From the NCBI GenBank assembly GCA_019038695.1, contig JAHOYZ010000027.1, positions 1 to 41,114 on the forward strand: a stretch of 41,114 bases of DNA, in the 5' to 3' direction. The translations under genes were made by a program, and so were the position numbers. The notes beneath the pieces were generated by a model. The model was not told the DNA's origin and did no database searches. It was given only the letters and a program-made list of their open reading frames with translations. Of this stretch, positions 7,774-16,268 are shown one piece after another (the first letter of the stretch is position 1; the number at the start of each line of letters is the position of its first letter). This DNA comes from Candidatus Zixiibacteriota bacterium. GTDB lineage: Bacteria; Zixibacteria; MSB-5A5; GN15; FEB-12.

Positions 7774-7965
7774 CAAAATTCAAGGCCGCTGAAGTTCATT
7801 TCAACCGGGTCCCATCTCAAGGACTCGGTCCGCTCTGGACGCCTACCGGATTGTTGAGCGCAGGACTGCACATGCTGGTGGATGGCGCAGACCAATCTCG
7901 CTGGATGATACCGCGTAATTGGCTTGTGAATACATACGAGGCCGCATATGGCTATAGGACATCCT

Positions 7966-8514
7966 ATGTGTACTAAGGGCATCAAGTGGTTGGTCCTGGG
8001 ATTTGGGCTGATCCTTGTCGGAGGGTGTGGGATTATCTGGGATACGGAGTACGCAAAGGAGTACATAATCCGTGGCGATCCGTTTGAGACAGATAATACG
8101 ATTGCATGTCGCGATCGGAATGTCAGGTTAACGGTTGCGGCTCGCCGCGCGCGACACCCTGTCGTTGACAGTTTTTACAATATCAGCATGGGAGTATCCC
8201 CTGCTGATGTCAAACGCCGGGGTGACACGTGCTTCATCAACCGCCTTACGATAGACCGTCTGTCAATAGAGTTCGTGGGGGATGATAACGGCCTACGGGA
8301 TCTCCGGCCTGTTAAGGCCCGGTACTTTCCCAGCAGATCTTCGCCCAGGGGCCGATACCTTGAGTTTGGGCGGCATATGATCCCGAACAGTGTTGATACA
8401 ATCAGGATTCACCTTTTCTACCGATATGAAGATAGCACCGGCGTAATGGCGGCCGACACGGTAGTAGATATGTGGAAAGTGGAGGACCATTTCACAGGAG
8501 CGATAATATGGTAA
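7966..8514 (+). CDS. Hypothetical lipoprotein
   Basis: The product has 182 residues from the ATG at 7966, which has AGGA six bases upstream; an in-frame ATG at 7948 adds six residues and lacks a site. The signal peptide ends in lipobox LVGGC. The mature part (for example RDRNVRLTVAARRARH and FYRYEDSTG) shows beta-strand-like alternation and no known motif. It lies in the REP/RAYT island, with a REP-like element on each side. The 225-base gap before it holds copy D and nothing else I can support. The function is unknown. Confidence 0.7.
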   Translation: MCTKGIKWLVLGFGLILVGGCGIIWDTEYAKEYIIRGDPFETDNTIACRDRNVRLTVAARRARHPVVDSFYNISMGVSPADVKRRGDTCFINRLTIDRLSIEFVGDDNGLRDLRPVKARYFPSRSSPRGRYLEFGRHMIPNSVDTIRIHLFYRYEDSTGVMAADTVVDMWKVEDHFTGAIIW

Positions 8515-8548
8515 TCCGTTGGATACTGGTGGTCTTCCGCGCGGGTGC

Positions 8549-8568
8549 CATGCTCAAACTTGGGCATG
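8549..8568. repeat. Hairpin CATGCTCAA-AC-TTGGGCATG
   Basis: A 9-bp stem with one G-T pair and a two-base loop lies 35 bases after the lipoprotein stop codon. Its AA/AC-centred layout resembles the hairpins at 6471 and 8625. Confidence 0.5.
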
Positions 8569-8590
8569 AATTAGATCAGAGGAATATTCA

Positions 8591-8622
8591 TGAAGGGCAG
8601 ACGAGGGTGCCTACCGCCCACG
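8591..8622 (-). repeat. REP-like palindrome, copy E
   Basis: TGAAGGGCAGACG, AGGG, TGCCTACCGCCCACG: the same element and orientation as copy D, with several substitutions in the right arm. It shows that the family extends beyond the pair flanking the transposase. Confidence 0.7.
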
Positions 8623-8624
8623 AA

Positions 8625-8644
8625 CCCATAGCACAAGCTATGGG
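8625..8644. repeat. Perfect hairpin CCCATAGC-ACAA-GCTATGGG
   Basis: An 8-bp perfect stem begins three bases after REP copy E. It has the same design as the hairpin at 6471-6496. Confidence 0.55.
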
Positions 8645-8672
8645 GCGCCGAACACGTAGACTACTCAGATAG

Positions 8673-8705
8673 AAAAGGCCGACGCTGTACAACGTCGGCC
8701 TTTTT
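8673..8705. terminator. Bidirectional rho-independent terminator
   Basis: AAAAGGCCGACG (8673-8684) and CGTCGGCCTTTTT (8693-8705) form a long stem with A and T tails on either side. It serves the minus-strand subtilase gene and would also stop plus-strand transcription from the lipoprotein side. Confidence 0.88.
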
Positions 8706-8728
8706 GAATTCTATTGATCGAGATTGTC

Positions 8729-11098
8729 TTATGGTGTGCCGGGGGGCGGGCCACCCTGGAAAAGATAGGTGACCAAGTGTGTAACATCCGCGACATTTAT
8801 AGTCATGTCTCCGGTACAATCTCCTGCTTCAGTGCAAACGGGGGGCGCGCCGCCAGTGAAAACATAGGCGACCAGATGAGTGAGGTCGCCGATGTTGATA
8901 CTCAGGCTGTAGTCGAGGTCACCACTGATGACATGGATCATCGAGATTGTGGCCGGATCAAACCTTTGTGGCTCGTAGTTGATTTGGGGGGAGGTCAAAC
9001 TCATTTGATGGCTGCCATTAGTCGAGTCCACATAATCGGATTCGCCACTCAAGGCAATAGGATCGGTAGAGAAGTGAATCTGCATCACCTCGCCCGAACC
9101 AGCCGGCAGATAGGGTGTTGGAGCATCAGGGTCAGCCATCAACTCAACGACCCACTTACTCGACCAGGGGTCAGAGGCAATGATTCGAACGGTATCGAAG
9201 TCAATCGTTCGTTCACCAAAGGTCACGGAGTCCATATCAATCACGCCCGAAGCACCAATTGTAAATGGAATCTGGATCCGAGTCAGGGGCTGCGAATTTC
9301 GGATATTAACTGACATCGCCACCGGTTGACCGGCAAACGCCGAATCGGAGGCGAATGTAACTGTGTCCCCAAGAAGGATGATAAAAGCCATTTCGTTCCG
9401 GGTTATTGGTCCCCATTCAGTGTCAATGGTCAGAGAAACATCGAATAGTCCCGGTTCGTCGTAGTAGTGGCTCGGGTTTTGTACGAAGGATGAGTCGCCG
9501 TCGCCAAAGGACCATACCCAGGTGGTGGTTTCAAGTGTTGACTGATCAGTGAAAGTGACCATTGCGGGAGCCTCGCCGAAATTTAAATCACCGGAGAAGT
9601 TCGCACCCCAGCCAAGTGCTTCCTCAAGATTCATAATGCCCCAGCCGTATGTATTGTTGGGGTCGCTAGCATTGTCGGCCCCATCCATAAGAGCTTGTCT
9701 TATAAGAGTTGGAGGAAACTCTGGACGCGCCTGAATCAGCAGGCACGCTGCTCCGGCCACTAGTGGTGTGGAGAGCGAAGTCCCGCTTGCAACCTGGTAG
9801 CCGGCATCGGAACTGGGTGATGCGCAGAAAGTGTTGGTGCCGAGGGCGCAGACTTCCGGCTTAATGCGGCCATCATAGGTCGGGCCGTGTGATGAACTCG
9901 TCGAGATAGTGCCGCTTGAATTAACGTTGCCCACACATAAGATGTCGAATGCGTCGGCCGGGGGAGTAATAGTTCCCGCTCCGGGGCCGCTATTGCCTGC
10001 CGAATTGCAAACCACGATGCCCAAACCGGCGGCGGTGCTTGCGGCGGCCGAAGTCACTGCCGTGAGACCGTCATAATCTTCATAGGTGTACCAGTCTGAG
10101 TAGCCCAGAGAGGAGGTGAGGACATCGGCGCCGAGCGAGTCCGCCCATTCCATGGCAGCTACCCAGTTGTCTTCTTCAACCTGTGTTTCACTGCGTATAT
10201 CTTCCGTTTTACACAGGATGAAATTAGCTCGATAGGCTGGGCCATAGATTGAGCCGTCGAGAAATCCACCGGAGACCGACCAGATGTATGTCCCGTGGTT
10301 CCACTGGTTGCCCCAGTCCTCTGGTTCATTAGCCGTTTCGTCATCGTCAAAAATGAAATCCCGTTCGGCCAGGACTCGTCCTTCAGCATAATGATTCGCG
10401 AAAGCTTCATGGCTCTTGCGGTACCCGGTATCGAGGATGGCCAATGTAACGCCGGAACCGTCCAGACCCTGATTGTGACCGAACGGAATACTGATCTGTT
10501 CGAGTTGAGCGGCTGCCCCTCCGTAATTGAGAGCATCGGGCGAGAGCGACTTTTGGTCAATATCGTCAAACCGTATTTGTCCGATCTCCACCGGTTTACG
10601 TTTGTATCCAGCCACCGACCGCAGTTCTGCGACGTGCGGGAGAGAGGCAACATCGGCCAGTTTTGTGGTAGGAATGTCAAAGGAGGCGGCATTGAGCCAA
10701 CGGGAAATGTGTCTTAGCTCACCACCGGTGAGGATGACCTGATCAATGTATTCCTGAACTACCGGCAAATCGGCAAAGACTACTATATCTTTATTAACCT
10801 TGGCACGCCGTTTCAAAGAACGTTCGGGGACAGTGATACTGGTAGCCTGATTGTCGAATTCCTGCTTAGTGAACACTCCCTTGTCTGTGAAGAAAACCCA
10901 TACTCGGGCGGACTCTGCGTTCACCAGGCGAAGGCTCTCGAAGGTTGCTTGCCCGACGCCAATGTCTGTCTTGGATATCACCAACGGTTGTGGCTCAAGG
11001 ATACTGAGTTGGGTAGTCGCGTGGCAAATGGAGACTGAAAGCAAAATGGCGGTTACAAAAAAGAGGCGATAACATCCAGGCATCCAGCGCTTGGTCAT
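8729..11098 (-). CDS. Secreted subtilisin-like (S8) serine protease with PKD domain and dockerin-like tail
   Basis: The product has 789 residues from the ATG at 11098, which has AAAGGA seven bases upstream; a longer frame to 11155 has no such site. A signal peptide is followed by a prodomain-like region (to about 200). The S8 catalytic domain has Asp223 (AILDTGY), His268 (NHGTY), oxyanion Asn365 region (CNSAGN) and Ser441 (SGTSLSTPLVAG). A PKD domain follows at about 505-560 (WSFGDGDSS, YYDEPGLFDVSLTI). Next comes a beta-rich stretch of about 125 residues, perhaps cohesin-like (weak). The C-terminus (about 725-785) has two dockerin-like repeats (INIGDLTHLVAYVFTGGA, INVADVTHLVTYLFQGGP). It probably acts outside the cell as a nutrient or surface-processing protease. 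It is monocistronic, with its own promoter and terminator. Confidence 0.93.
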   Translation of the reverse strand: MTKRWMPGCYRLFFVTAILLSVSICHATTQLSILEPQPLVISKTDIGVGQATFESLRLVNAESARVWVFFTDKGVFTKQEFDNQATSITVPERSLKRRAKVNKDIVVFADLPVVQEYIDQVILTGGELRHISRWLNAASFDIPTTKLADVASLPHVAELRSVAGYKRKPVEIGQIRFDDIDQKSLSPDALNYGGAAAQLEQISIPFGHNQGLDGSGVTLAILDTGYRKSHEAFANHYAEGRVLAERDFIFDDDETANEPEDWGNQWNHGTYIWSVSGGFLDGSIYGPAYRANFILCKTEDIRSETQVEEDNWVAAMEWADSLGADVLTSSLGYSDWYTYEDYDGLTAVTSAAASTAAGLGIVVCNSAGNSGPGAGTITPPADAFDILCVGNVNSSGTISTSSSHGPTYDGRIKPEVCALGTNTFCASPSSDAGYQVASGTSLSTPLVAGAACLLIQARPEFPPTLIRQALMDGADNASDPNNTYGWGIMNLEEALGWGANFSGDLNFGEAPAMVTFTDQSTLETTTWVWSFGDGDSSFVQNPSHYYDEPGLFDVSLTIDTEWGPITRNEMAFIILLGDTVTFASDSAFAGQPVAMSVNIRNSQPLTRIQIPFTIGASGVIDMDSVTFGERTIDFDTVRIIASDPWSSKWVVELMADPDAPTPYLPAGSGEVMQIHFSTDPIALSGESDYVDSTNGSHQMSLTSPQINYEPQRFDPATISMIHVISGDLDYSLSINIGDLTHLVAYVFTGGAPPVCTEAGDCTGDMTINVADVTHLVTYLFQGGPPPGTP

Positions 11099-11166
11099 CT
11101 GTTCATCCTTTCGTCTAACTAATTGCAGATTACTGATATAGCACCGCAGGACCATAGTCTAAGCTA

Positions 11167-11194
11167 AACTTACATTGGTTTCGGGTTTTGTCAA
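11167..11194 (-). promoter_or_regulatory. Candidate promoter of the subtilase gene
   Basis: On the minus strand TTGACA (11189-11194) is 16 bases from TAAGTT (11167-11172). The -35 is perfect and the -10 is poor. Confidence 0.4.
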
Positions 11195-11411
11195 CCGTTA
11201 ATTGTGTTTGACCTACTGCTATTGGCTTTTCCCCATATTTTTGGTGCAACAATTGCTATTCTGACTGATTCCAGACCATATTCCCAGTTCTTATGACCAC
11301 CTGTAATTCATTATCGGACAAAGTGATGTACACTAAACTCACGTTGCACAATATATTTCCCGCGAAGGCATGGCGGATGCTCATGACTAAGACACAAAGA
11401 ATAACAAGCTG

Positions 11412-11460
11412 CGTCGAAAAGTCAGAGTCCGGGGTGTCGCCCGTGCAGGACATTTCGACG
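11412..11460 (+). promoter_or_regulatory. Structured leader hairpin before the pilin gene
   Basis: CGTCGAAA (11412-11419) and TTTCGACG (11453-11460) pair perfectly. The stem extends inward through an A-A mismatch by GTC/GAC, and a nested CGGG-GTGTCG-CCCG hairpin sits inside. It ends eight bases before the GGAG ribosome-binding site at 11469. It does not match the c-di-GMP riboswitch core I know. Otherwise nothing coding is supported in 11156-11477. Confidence 0.4.
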
Positions 11461-11477
11461 ATAACGCCGGAGTCAAT

Positions 11478-12005
11478 ATGACCATGACATTTAGAAAATC
11501 GTCTTCCCATGATGGGTTCACTTTTATTGAACTGATGGCCACCGTAGTCATTATTGGGATTGTATCGGCCATGGCTGTACCACGGTTTGATGCTGCCTTT
11601 GAGCGTATTCGTTACCGTAGCGCCAACAGGCTTCTTGTCTCTAAGATCAAGGTCGCCAGATCGTTGGCGATTTCCAGTAAAGTGCAACACGGTGTTTTCT
11701 TCGATGGAACCACAAAGCTTGTGGTTGTGTTCCGGGATGATTTGAACCCAGCATCGTACCAGTTTGACACTGGAGATTCAGTCATTACTACCGACTCCCT
11801 GGGGCGAGAATTCAGCTGGGTGGGCACCAATCTGGACGGCGACGTACTGGTTTTCGGTGCTAATGGTGCTGCGCACTTCACGGCCTCGGGCGGAACCGGA
11901 GCTAACATTGTGACGATGTTGAGCTCCGGACATACATTGGCGATCACGTCGCACAATGTGTTGGCATCAACCGGGCGAATCAAGTCGATGTCCAACTATT
12001 ATTAG
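11478..12005 (+). CDS. Type IV pilin-like minor pseudopilin (FimT/GspH family)
   Basis: The product has 175 residues. A prepilin leader with the cleavage/methylation box HDG|FTFIELM is followed by a hydrophobic helix (residues about 18-36) ending in AVPRFD. Glu at position +5 of the mature protein is present, as needed for assembly. The C-terminal part is beta-rich and ends in a Ser/Asn/Tyr tail, as in GspH/FimT-like minor pilins. GGAG lies five bases before the ATG. A terminator at 12113-12145 separates it from pilM, so it is its own transcription unit although clearly part of the same pilus locus. Assignment as initiating minor pilin rather than major pilin is inference from length and family resemblance. 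Confidence 0.85.
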   Translation: MTMTFRKSSSHDGFTFIELMATVVIIGIVSAMAVPRFDAAFERIRYRSANRLLVSKIKVARSLAISSKVQHGVFFDGTTKLVVVFRDDLNPASYQFDTGDSVITTDSLGREFSWVGTNLDGDVLVFGANGAAHFTASGGTGANIVTMLSSGHTLAITSHNVLASTGRIKSMSNYY

Positions 12006-12112
12006 TAAGGGCAGATTTCGATTCAATCAGGGTGGCATTCTGGCCTATTTCGGGGCCATGTCGCTTTGAGCATCCTTGATACCGGGCCGTGTCTGGCCCA
12101 CCCTGTACATTC

Positions 12113-12145
12113 AAAGGCCCCTGTCTTAGAGACAGGGGCTTTCTT
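12113..12145 (+). terminator. Rho-independent terminator after the pilin gene
   Basis: AAAGGCCCCTGTCTTAGAGA pairs with the following CAGGGGCTTTC as an extended stem with a short loop and T-rich end. The rest of 12006-12355 holds no gene; a TGGCC/GGCCA hairpin and a GGGCC/GGCCC hairpin lie at about 12030-12110. Confidence 0.8.
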
Positions 12146-12355
12146 GTTATCATTTCGGATTACCTAATCATGCAATTAAGACGTTAAGTGCGGCCATGTG
12201 CAAGCCGATAACTTATCTGAAAAGACATGATCTCCGGCACGAACAAACTGCCCGATGTATCCGCCTTTTTGTACCGGTGCGGTTAAATGAATGTGGATTA
12301 TGTCGATATAAAGAAGCATACGAAAATGAAACGACCATAAACTATAGAGAAGCCT

Positions 12356-13408
12356 ATGTTGTTTTCCTCAGAAAGCAAGAGTTCGGTCGGACTGGACATT
12401 GGTGCCAGTTCCGTCAAACTGGTCAAACTTGACCACACTAAGACAGGATTTTCCGTAGCTGCAATTGGCGTCAGGGAACTTCCGCCGGAAGCTATTGTGG
12501 GTGGTGAAATCCGCGACCGCGAGGCTGTAATATTCAATGTACAGTCTCTGATTGATCAGACAGATCCCAAGATCAGGGATGTAGTCATTGCTGTCTCAGG
12601 TCATGGTGTCATGACTGATCGATTCACGATCGACAAGAAGACCGGCAACGAAGCAGAGCAGGCTATTCTGTTTGAGACTGAGCAGCGTGCGCCATTCGAT
12701 GTTGATGATGTCTCACTCGACTATCACATTATCAACGTTGATGAGGATATCAACAAAATGGATGTTTTGCTGGTAGCTGCTCGCAAGGAATATCTTCAGG
12801 CTCAACTCGATCTTGTGGAAGATTGCGGATTGCGGCCATGTATAGTTGATGAGGATGCCCTGGCTATCTTCAATGCTTACGAATACAACTATGAGGTCGA
12901 CCCAACCAAGACTACGGCTCTGGTCAATATCGGGTTTGGTGTGACTAATATCACATACGTCAGAGATGGAAACTACCATTCCACTCGCGACGTTTCCTGT
13001 GGTACTGGTGATATCTATAATGCTGTGCAGAAGGAGTTCAGGCTTAACCCGGAGCTGACTAATAAGGCCATCAAGGGTGAAATGAATGATTCCATTGATC
13101 AGGACATGCTCAAGGCTACCATAATAACAGCTTCCGAGGAACTTTTCTCGGGCATTGATCTGGCTTTCTCCTATTTCAAGTCACAGAGCAAGGTTGATGC
13201 GGTCGACTGGCTCGTTCTTTCAGGTGGAGGTTCCTTGATTCCGTACATACCCGAATTGCTTCAGTCTAAACTTAACATACCACTGGAGATAGCCAATCCA
13301 CTTCGCCGGATTGACTATGATCCGGAATTGTTCCAATATCTGCAACCTGAGAAAATCGCCCCCCTCCTGACGGTATCTGTAGGTTTGGCGATGCGGAAGG
13401 TGAGGTAA
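12356..13408 (+). CDS. pilM: Type IV pilus assembly ATPase-like protein PilM
   Basis: A 350-residue actin/FtsA-like cytoplasmic protein that binds the N-terminal tail of PilN and links the motor to the alignment complex. The phosphate-1 loop is VGLDIGASSVKLVKL (residues 11-25), phosphate-2 is ALVNIGFGVTNITYV (about 190), and the adenosine motif is LSGGGSLIPYI (about 290). Length is normal. It is first in a tight operon, pilM-pilN-pilO-pilP-like-pilQ, with pilN starting seven bases after its stop. A short AGAGAAG stretch precedes the ATG. Confidence 0.95.
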   Translation: MLFSSESKSSVGLDIGASSVKLVKLDHTKTGFSVAAIGVRELPPEAIVGGEIRDREAVIFNVQSLIDQTDPKIRDVVIAVSGHGVMTDRFTIDKKTGNEAEQAILFETEQRAPFDVDDVSLDYHIINVDEDINKMDVLLVAARKEYLQAQLDLVEDCGLRPCIVDEDALAIFNAYEYNYEVDPTKTTALVNIGFGVTNITYVRDGNYHSTRDVSCGTGDIYNAVQKEFRLNPELTNKAIKGEMNDSIDQDMLKATIITASEELFSGIDLAFSYFKSQSKVDAVDWLVLSGGGSLIPYIPELLQSKLNIPLEIANPLRRIDYDPELFQYLQPEKIAPLLTVSVGLAMRKVR

Positions 13409-13415
13409 GAGACTG

Positions 13416-14114
13416 ATGATTAGAATAAACCTACTTCCGAAACAGTATCGGAGGAAAGCAGTTAATCTGTCGCTTGGTAAGAGCGGGTTGTACGCATTTG
13501 GAGGTGCGGCCGGAATTATACTGATGCTAGTCTGTATCACGTTTTACCAGACGCACCAGATCGGGCAGTTGGAGGACAATATCTCCAAGGCTCAACAAAG
13601 GGCCGCGATGCTCCAGAAAGACATCCAATTAGTGGATGCGCTGACCGATGTCAAACAGAAGATAAGTGCCCGTATGACGGCAGTGGAGATGCTCGATAGC
13701 CATCGCACTGGCTGGGTTCGTGTTTTGGAGAATATCTCTCGAAACGTACCGGAGTTTATCTGGCTGGCCCATTTTACAGAAAAGGCACCGCCACCGGTTG
13801 ACACCTCTGTCGCAGGTCAAGCGGCTACGATAGCCCCTGCCAACACTATGGTTCGGAGGGCAGAGATTGAGGGCTACGCATTTACTCTCAATGCACTGGC
13901 TTCATTCATGATCAACCTGATGCGTTCGGAATACTTTGATGAAGTCGAGATGACCTCGACCTCGGAAAAAGTGCTGGGCGATCAGAAGGCTTACAATTTT
14001 GTGTTGTCATGTGACCTCCATTTTCTCTCCGATGAGGAACTCAGGGATATTATCGCTATGGCCGCATCACCGGTCGACCAGAACAACAGCGCCACCCACA
14101 AGAGCCTTAACTGA
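13416..14114 (+). CDS. pilN: Type IV pilus alignment protein PilN
   Basis: A 232-residue bitopic inner-membrane protein. The conserved cytoplasmic tail MIRINLLPKQYR is the PilM-binding motif. It is followed by a membrane helix (about 24-44), a coiled coil (about 47-85) and a periplasmic ferredoxin-like domain that pairs with PilO. GAGGTAAGAG precedes the ATG. It sits between pilM and pilO with 7- and 11-base gaps. Confidence 0.93.
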   Translation: MIRINLLPKQYRRKAVNLSLGKSGLYAFGGAAGIILMLVCITFYQTHQIGQLEDNISKAQQRAAMLQKDIQLVDALTDVKQKISARMTAVEMLDSHRTGWVRVLENISRNVPEFIWLAHFTEKAPPPVDTSVAGQAATIAPANTMVRRAEIEGYAFTLNALASFMINLMRSEYFDEVEMTSTSEKVLGDQKAYNFVLSCDLHFLSDEELRDIIAMAASPVDQNNSATHKSLN

Positions 14115-14125
14115 GGAAGCTGATC

Positions 14126-14734
14126 ATGGATTTCAAAGAACCCAAAACACAGAAGATAATGATTGGCGTGATTGCCCTCTTCATTGTGGGCTATTTCTGG
14201 TACACTCGTCTATATGTCAACTACGACGCTCAGATAGCTCAGAAGAGTGCTGAGTTTGAGACAATCACGACCAATCTGCGCAATGTGGAGATCAAGGCCA
14301 AGTCTCTGGATGCCCTCCAGGTGGAGTATACGGAACTGATCGACCGTTATCATGAGATTGAGGCGCTCCTACCGGAGGTGAAGCAGATTCCTTCTCTGCT
14401 CGTGCAGTTGCACACGGCTTCATCGCTGACCGGCACGCGCATTACGAATATTACTCCACGGCCGATAGGGACCGAGGACTTTTACAACATAGCATCGTTC
14501 GATCTGGAGATGACCGGCACCTATCATGATTTCGGTAAGTTTGTTTCATATATGGCTAACTTTCCGTTCATCGCCAACCTTTCCGACATGCAGTTGACTT
14601 CCCAGAAGTTGGTGATTTCGGAGGAATCCGAAGATGACGGTTCGAATACCAAGAAAGAGACAATGACAGCCAGATTTGTCCTGTCGACATACTTCGTTAA
14701 GGAGGGGGCACGGCTCAGTGAGTTGGCCCTTTAG
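14126..14734 (+). CDS. pilO: Type IV pilus alignment protein PilO
   Basis: A 202-residue bitopic protein with a membrane helix at about 11-27, a coiled coil at about 35-75 and a periplasmic domain (LPEVKQIPSLLVQLHTAS, then DLEMTGTYHDFGKFVSYMAN) typical of PilO. It forms the periplasmic heterodimer with PilN. GAGGAAG lies upstream of the ATG. Confidence 0.93.
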   Translation: MDFKEPKTQKIMIGVIALFIVGYFWYTRLYVNYDAQIAQKSAEFETITTNLRNVEIKAKSLDALQVEYTELIDRYHEIEALLPEVKQIPSLLVQLHTASSLTGTRITNITPRPIGTEDFYNIASFDLEMTGTYHDFGKFVSYMANFPFIANLSDMQLTSQKLVISEESEDDGSNTKKETMTARFVLSTYFVKEGARLSELAL

Positions 14735-14749
14735 GAGGTTACACAAGCA

Positions 14750-16249
14750 ATGAATAAGACTCTAATCATACTTTTGGCAGGTCTTGTACTCACGGCCGGT
14801 AGTGTCCTTGCCTCTCGAGTAACGAATGTCGAGGTGAAGTACGAAGACGGTATGGCCCTGGCTCAGATTGACGTTGAGGGAACGGTGCGTTTTTCTCACC
14901 AGACCGAGATTGCCAAGGACGGTAAACCGTTCCGCGTGATCGTCGATATTCTCTCAGCGACTCATAATCTCGGGGCGAAGAATTTCTGGGCTTTGCCCAA
15001 ATGCCCTATCAAGGGACTCAGGACAAGCCAGTATTCGGTCAAGCCTGAAAAAGTCGTTCGGCTCGTATTCGATCTTTACCAACAGAGCGTCTACCAGGTA
15101 ACTTCGGATGACAAGTCAGTGACGATTTCAATTCCGTACTCTAAAGGTAAAGCTTTTGCCAGTTGGACAACTACCAATGTTGTTGCCCAGTTGGCGACCT
15201 CGCGCCAGAAGGACAAGACCACTGTTGCTTCCAAGCCCGCTCCGGCGGTCAAACCAAGTGCGGTGGATAAGTCTGCAATCCAAATGAATGCGGCAATTGA
15301 CCATGACCGTATGGCTAGTCTGGAGAGCACTCAGACCTCTACGAAGGCAGCTCCGGCTACGAAAGCGAAACAGACTGCGGTGGTAACACCAAAGGTGACC
15401 AAACCTGACACTATCGCCCTCGATATTCCGGCTCGTCCGGAGACTGGGGATCTCGTTGACCCTGCTCCGCGAGTTCCCGGTCCGTTCGTGAGCAACCCTG
15501 CTCCGGTCAAGACAGCTCCTGTCAAGCCGAAGGCGACTACTGAGAAGACTACGGTAGCCAAGGTTACACCTGAGAAAAAGATTACAGTTACCAAGGCAGT
15601 TCCAGCTAAGCCGACCACAGCCAATGTGACGGCCAAAGTACCTGCGACGCCGAAGGTTGCAGCTTCATCTATAGCCAAGACTAAGAAGTCTGCCAAGCCG
15701 CCGGTGGTCGTAGCGAAAGCTGACGAACCGAAAAAGACAAAGGCAATTTCCCCTAAGAATGCCAAGGTGGACGATAAGAAAAAGCCACAGACAACGGTAG
15801 CCCGGACCGCTGCTAAACCGACTACCCCGGAGACCGTTGCCGAGACTAGCAAGAAGAAGCCTACTTCGCGGTTCCGTCGATCACCTACTCGGCCAACCAA
15901 GATCAAGGGAACGCTGGTGGCGGAATTCCCAAAGCGACTCGTAATTAAGTACAAGTCTCGTGGACGGGATCCGTTTGAGACACTCATTAATGCGACGCGG
16001 ACTTCTGACAGTCCCATCGGACAACGTGTTCCCAACGTCGAGGGTTTGAGACTGGTGGGCGTAATCGAGTCGGGTGGAAAACCCAACAGCGCCTTGTTTG
16101 AAGATAACGACGGCTATGGATACATCCTCAAGGAGGGCGACAAAGTCCGCAAGGGTTACGTGCTTCGGGTTGATCAGGATCAAGTCCATTTCCAGATATT
16201 TGAGTACGGTTGGAGCCGTACGCTCTCTTTGAGTTTGGATGAATACTAA
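14750..16249 (+). CDS. AMIN-domain and PilP-like fusion protein of the pilus secretin complex
   Basis: The product has 499 residues. After a signal peptide (1-21), residues about 22-125 form an AMIN domain (FRVIVDILSATHN, VRLVFDLYQ), which in other species sits at the N-terminus of PilQ and binds peptidoglycan. Residues about 130-385 are a low-complexity Lys/Thr/Pro/Ala linker long enough to cross the periplasm. Residues about 395-499 resemble PilP (GRDPFETLI, VEGLRLVGVIESGGKP, YILKEGDKVRKGYVLRVDQD), which bridges PilN/O to the secretin. AGGAGG lies ten bases before the ATG. The gene lies exactly where pilP is expected. The fused AMIN domain matches the absence of AMIN from the neighbouring PilQ. 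Confidence 0.85.
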   Translation: MNKTLIILLAGLVLTAGSVLASRVTNVEVKYEDGMALAQIDVEGTVRFSHQTEIAKDGKPFRVIVDILSATHNLGAKNFWALPKCPIKGLRTSQYSVKPEKVVRLVFDLYQQSVYQVTSDDKSVTISIPYSKGKAFASWTTTNVVAQLATSRQKDKTTVASKPAPAVKPSAVDKSAIQMNAAIDHDRMASLESTQTSTKAAPATKAKQTAVVTPKVTKPDTIALDIPARPETGDLVDPAPRVPGPFVSNPAPVKTAPVKPKATTEKTTVAKVTPEKKITVTKAVPAKPTTANVTAKVPATPKVAASSIAKTKKSAKPPVVVAKADEPKKTKAISPKNAKVDDKKKPQTTVARTAAKPTTPETVAETSKKKPTSRFRRSPTRPTKIKGTLVAEFPKRLVIKYKSRGRDPFETLINATRTSDSPIGQRVPNVEGLRLVGVIESGGKPNSALFEDNDGYGYILKEGDKVRKGYVLRVDQDQVHFQIFEYGWSRTLSLSLDEY

Positions 16250-16268
16250 CGAAAGGCAGGTTTGCATA

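Noticed and set aside
7725-7976. 83-codon frame after the RAYT gene
   Set aside because: It runs through REP copy D and has no motif; the lipoprotein start at 7966 explains the region.
6372-8622. CRISPR array
   Set aside because: The repeated elements are palindromic, irregularly spaced by hundreds to thousands of bases and occur in both orientations around a RAYT gene; no cas genes are present.
11293-11481. 62-codon frame whose stop overlaps the pilin ATG (ATGA)
   Set aside because: Tempting as a coupled leader peptide, but it has no ribosome-binding site or protein-like motif and covers the structured leader; too weak to call.
12196-12250. Sigma-54 promoter before pilM (CGGCAC...CTGCC)
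   Set aside because: The GG to GC spacing is 12, not the required 10.
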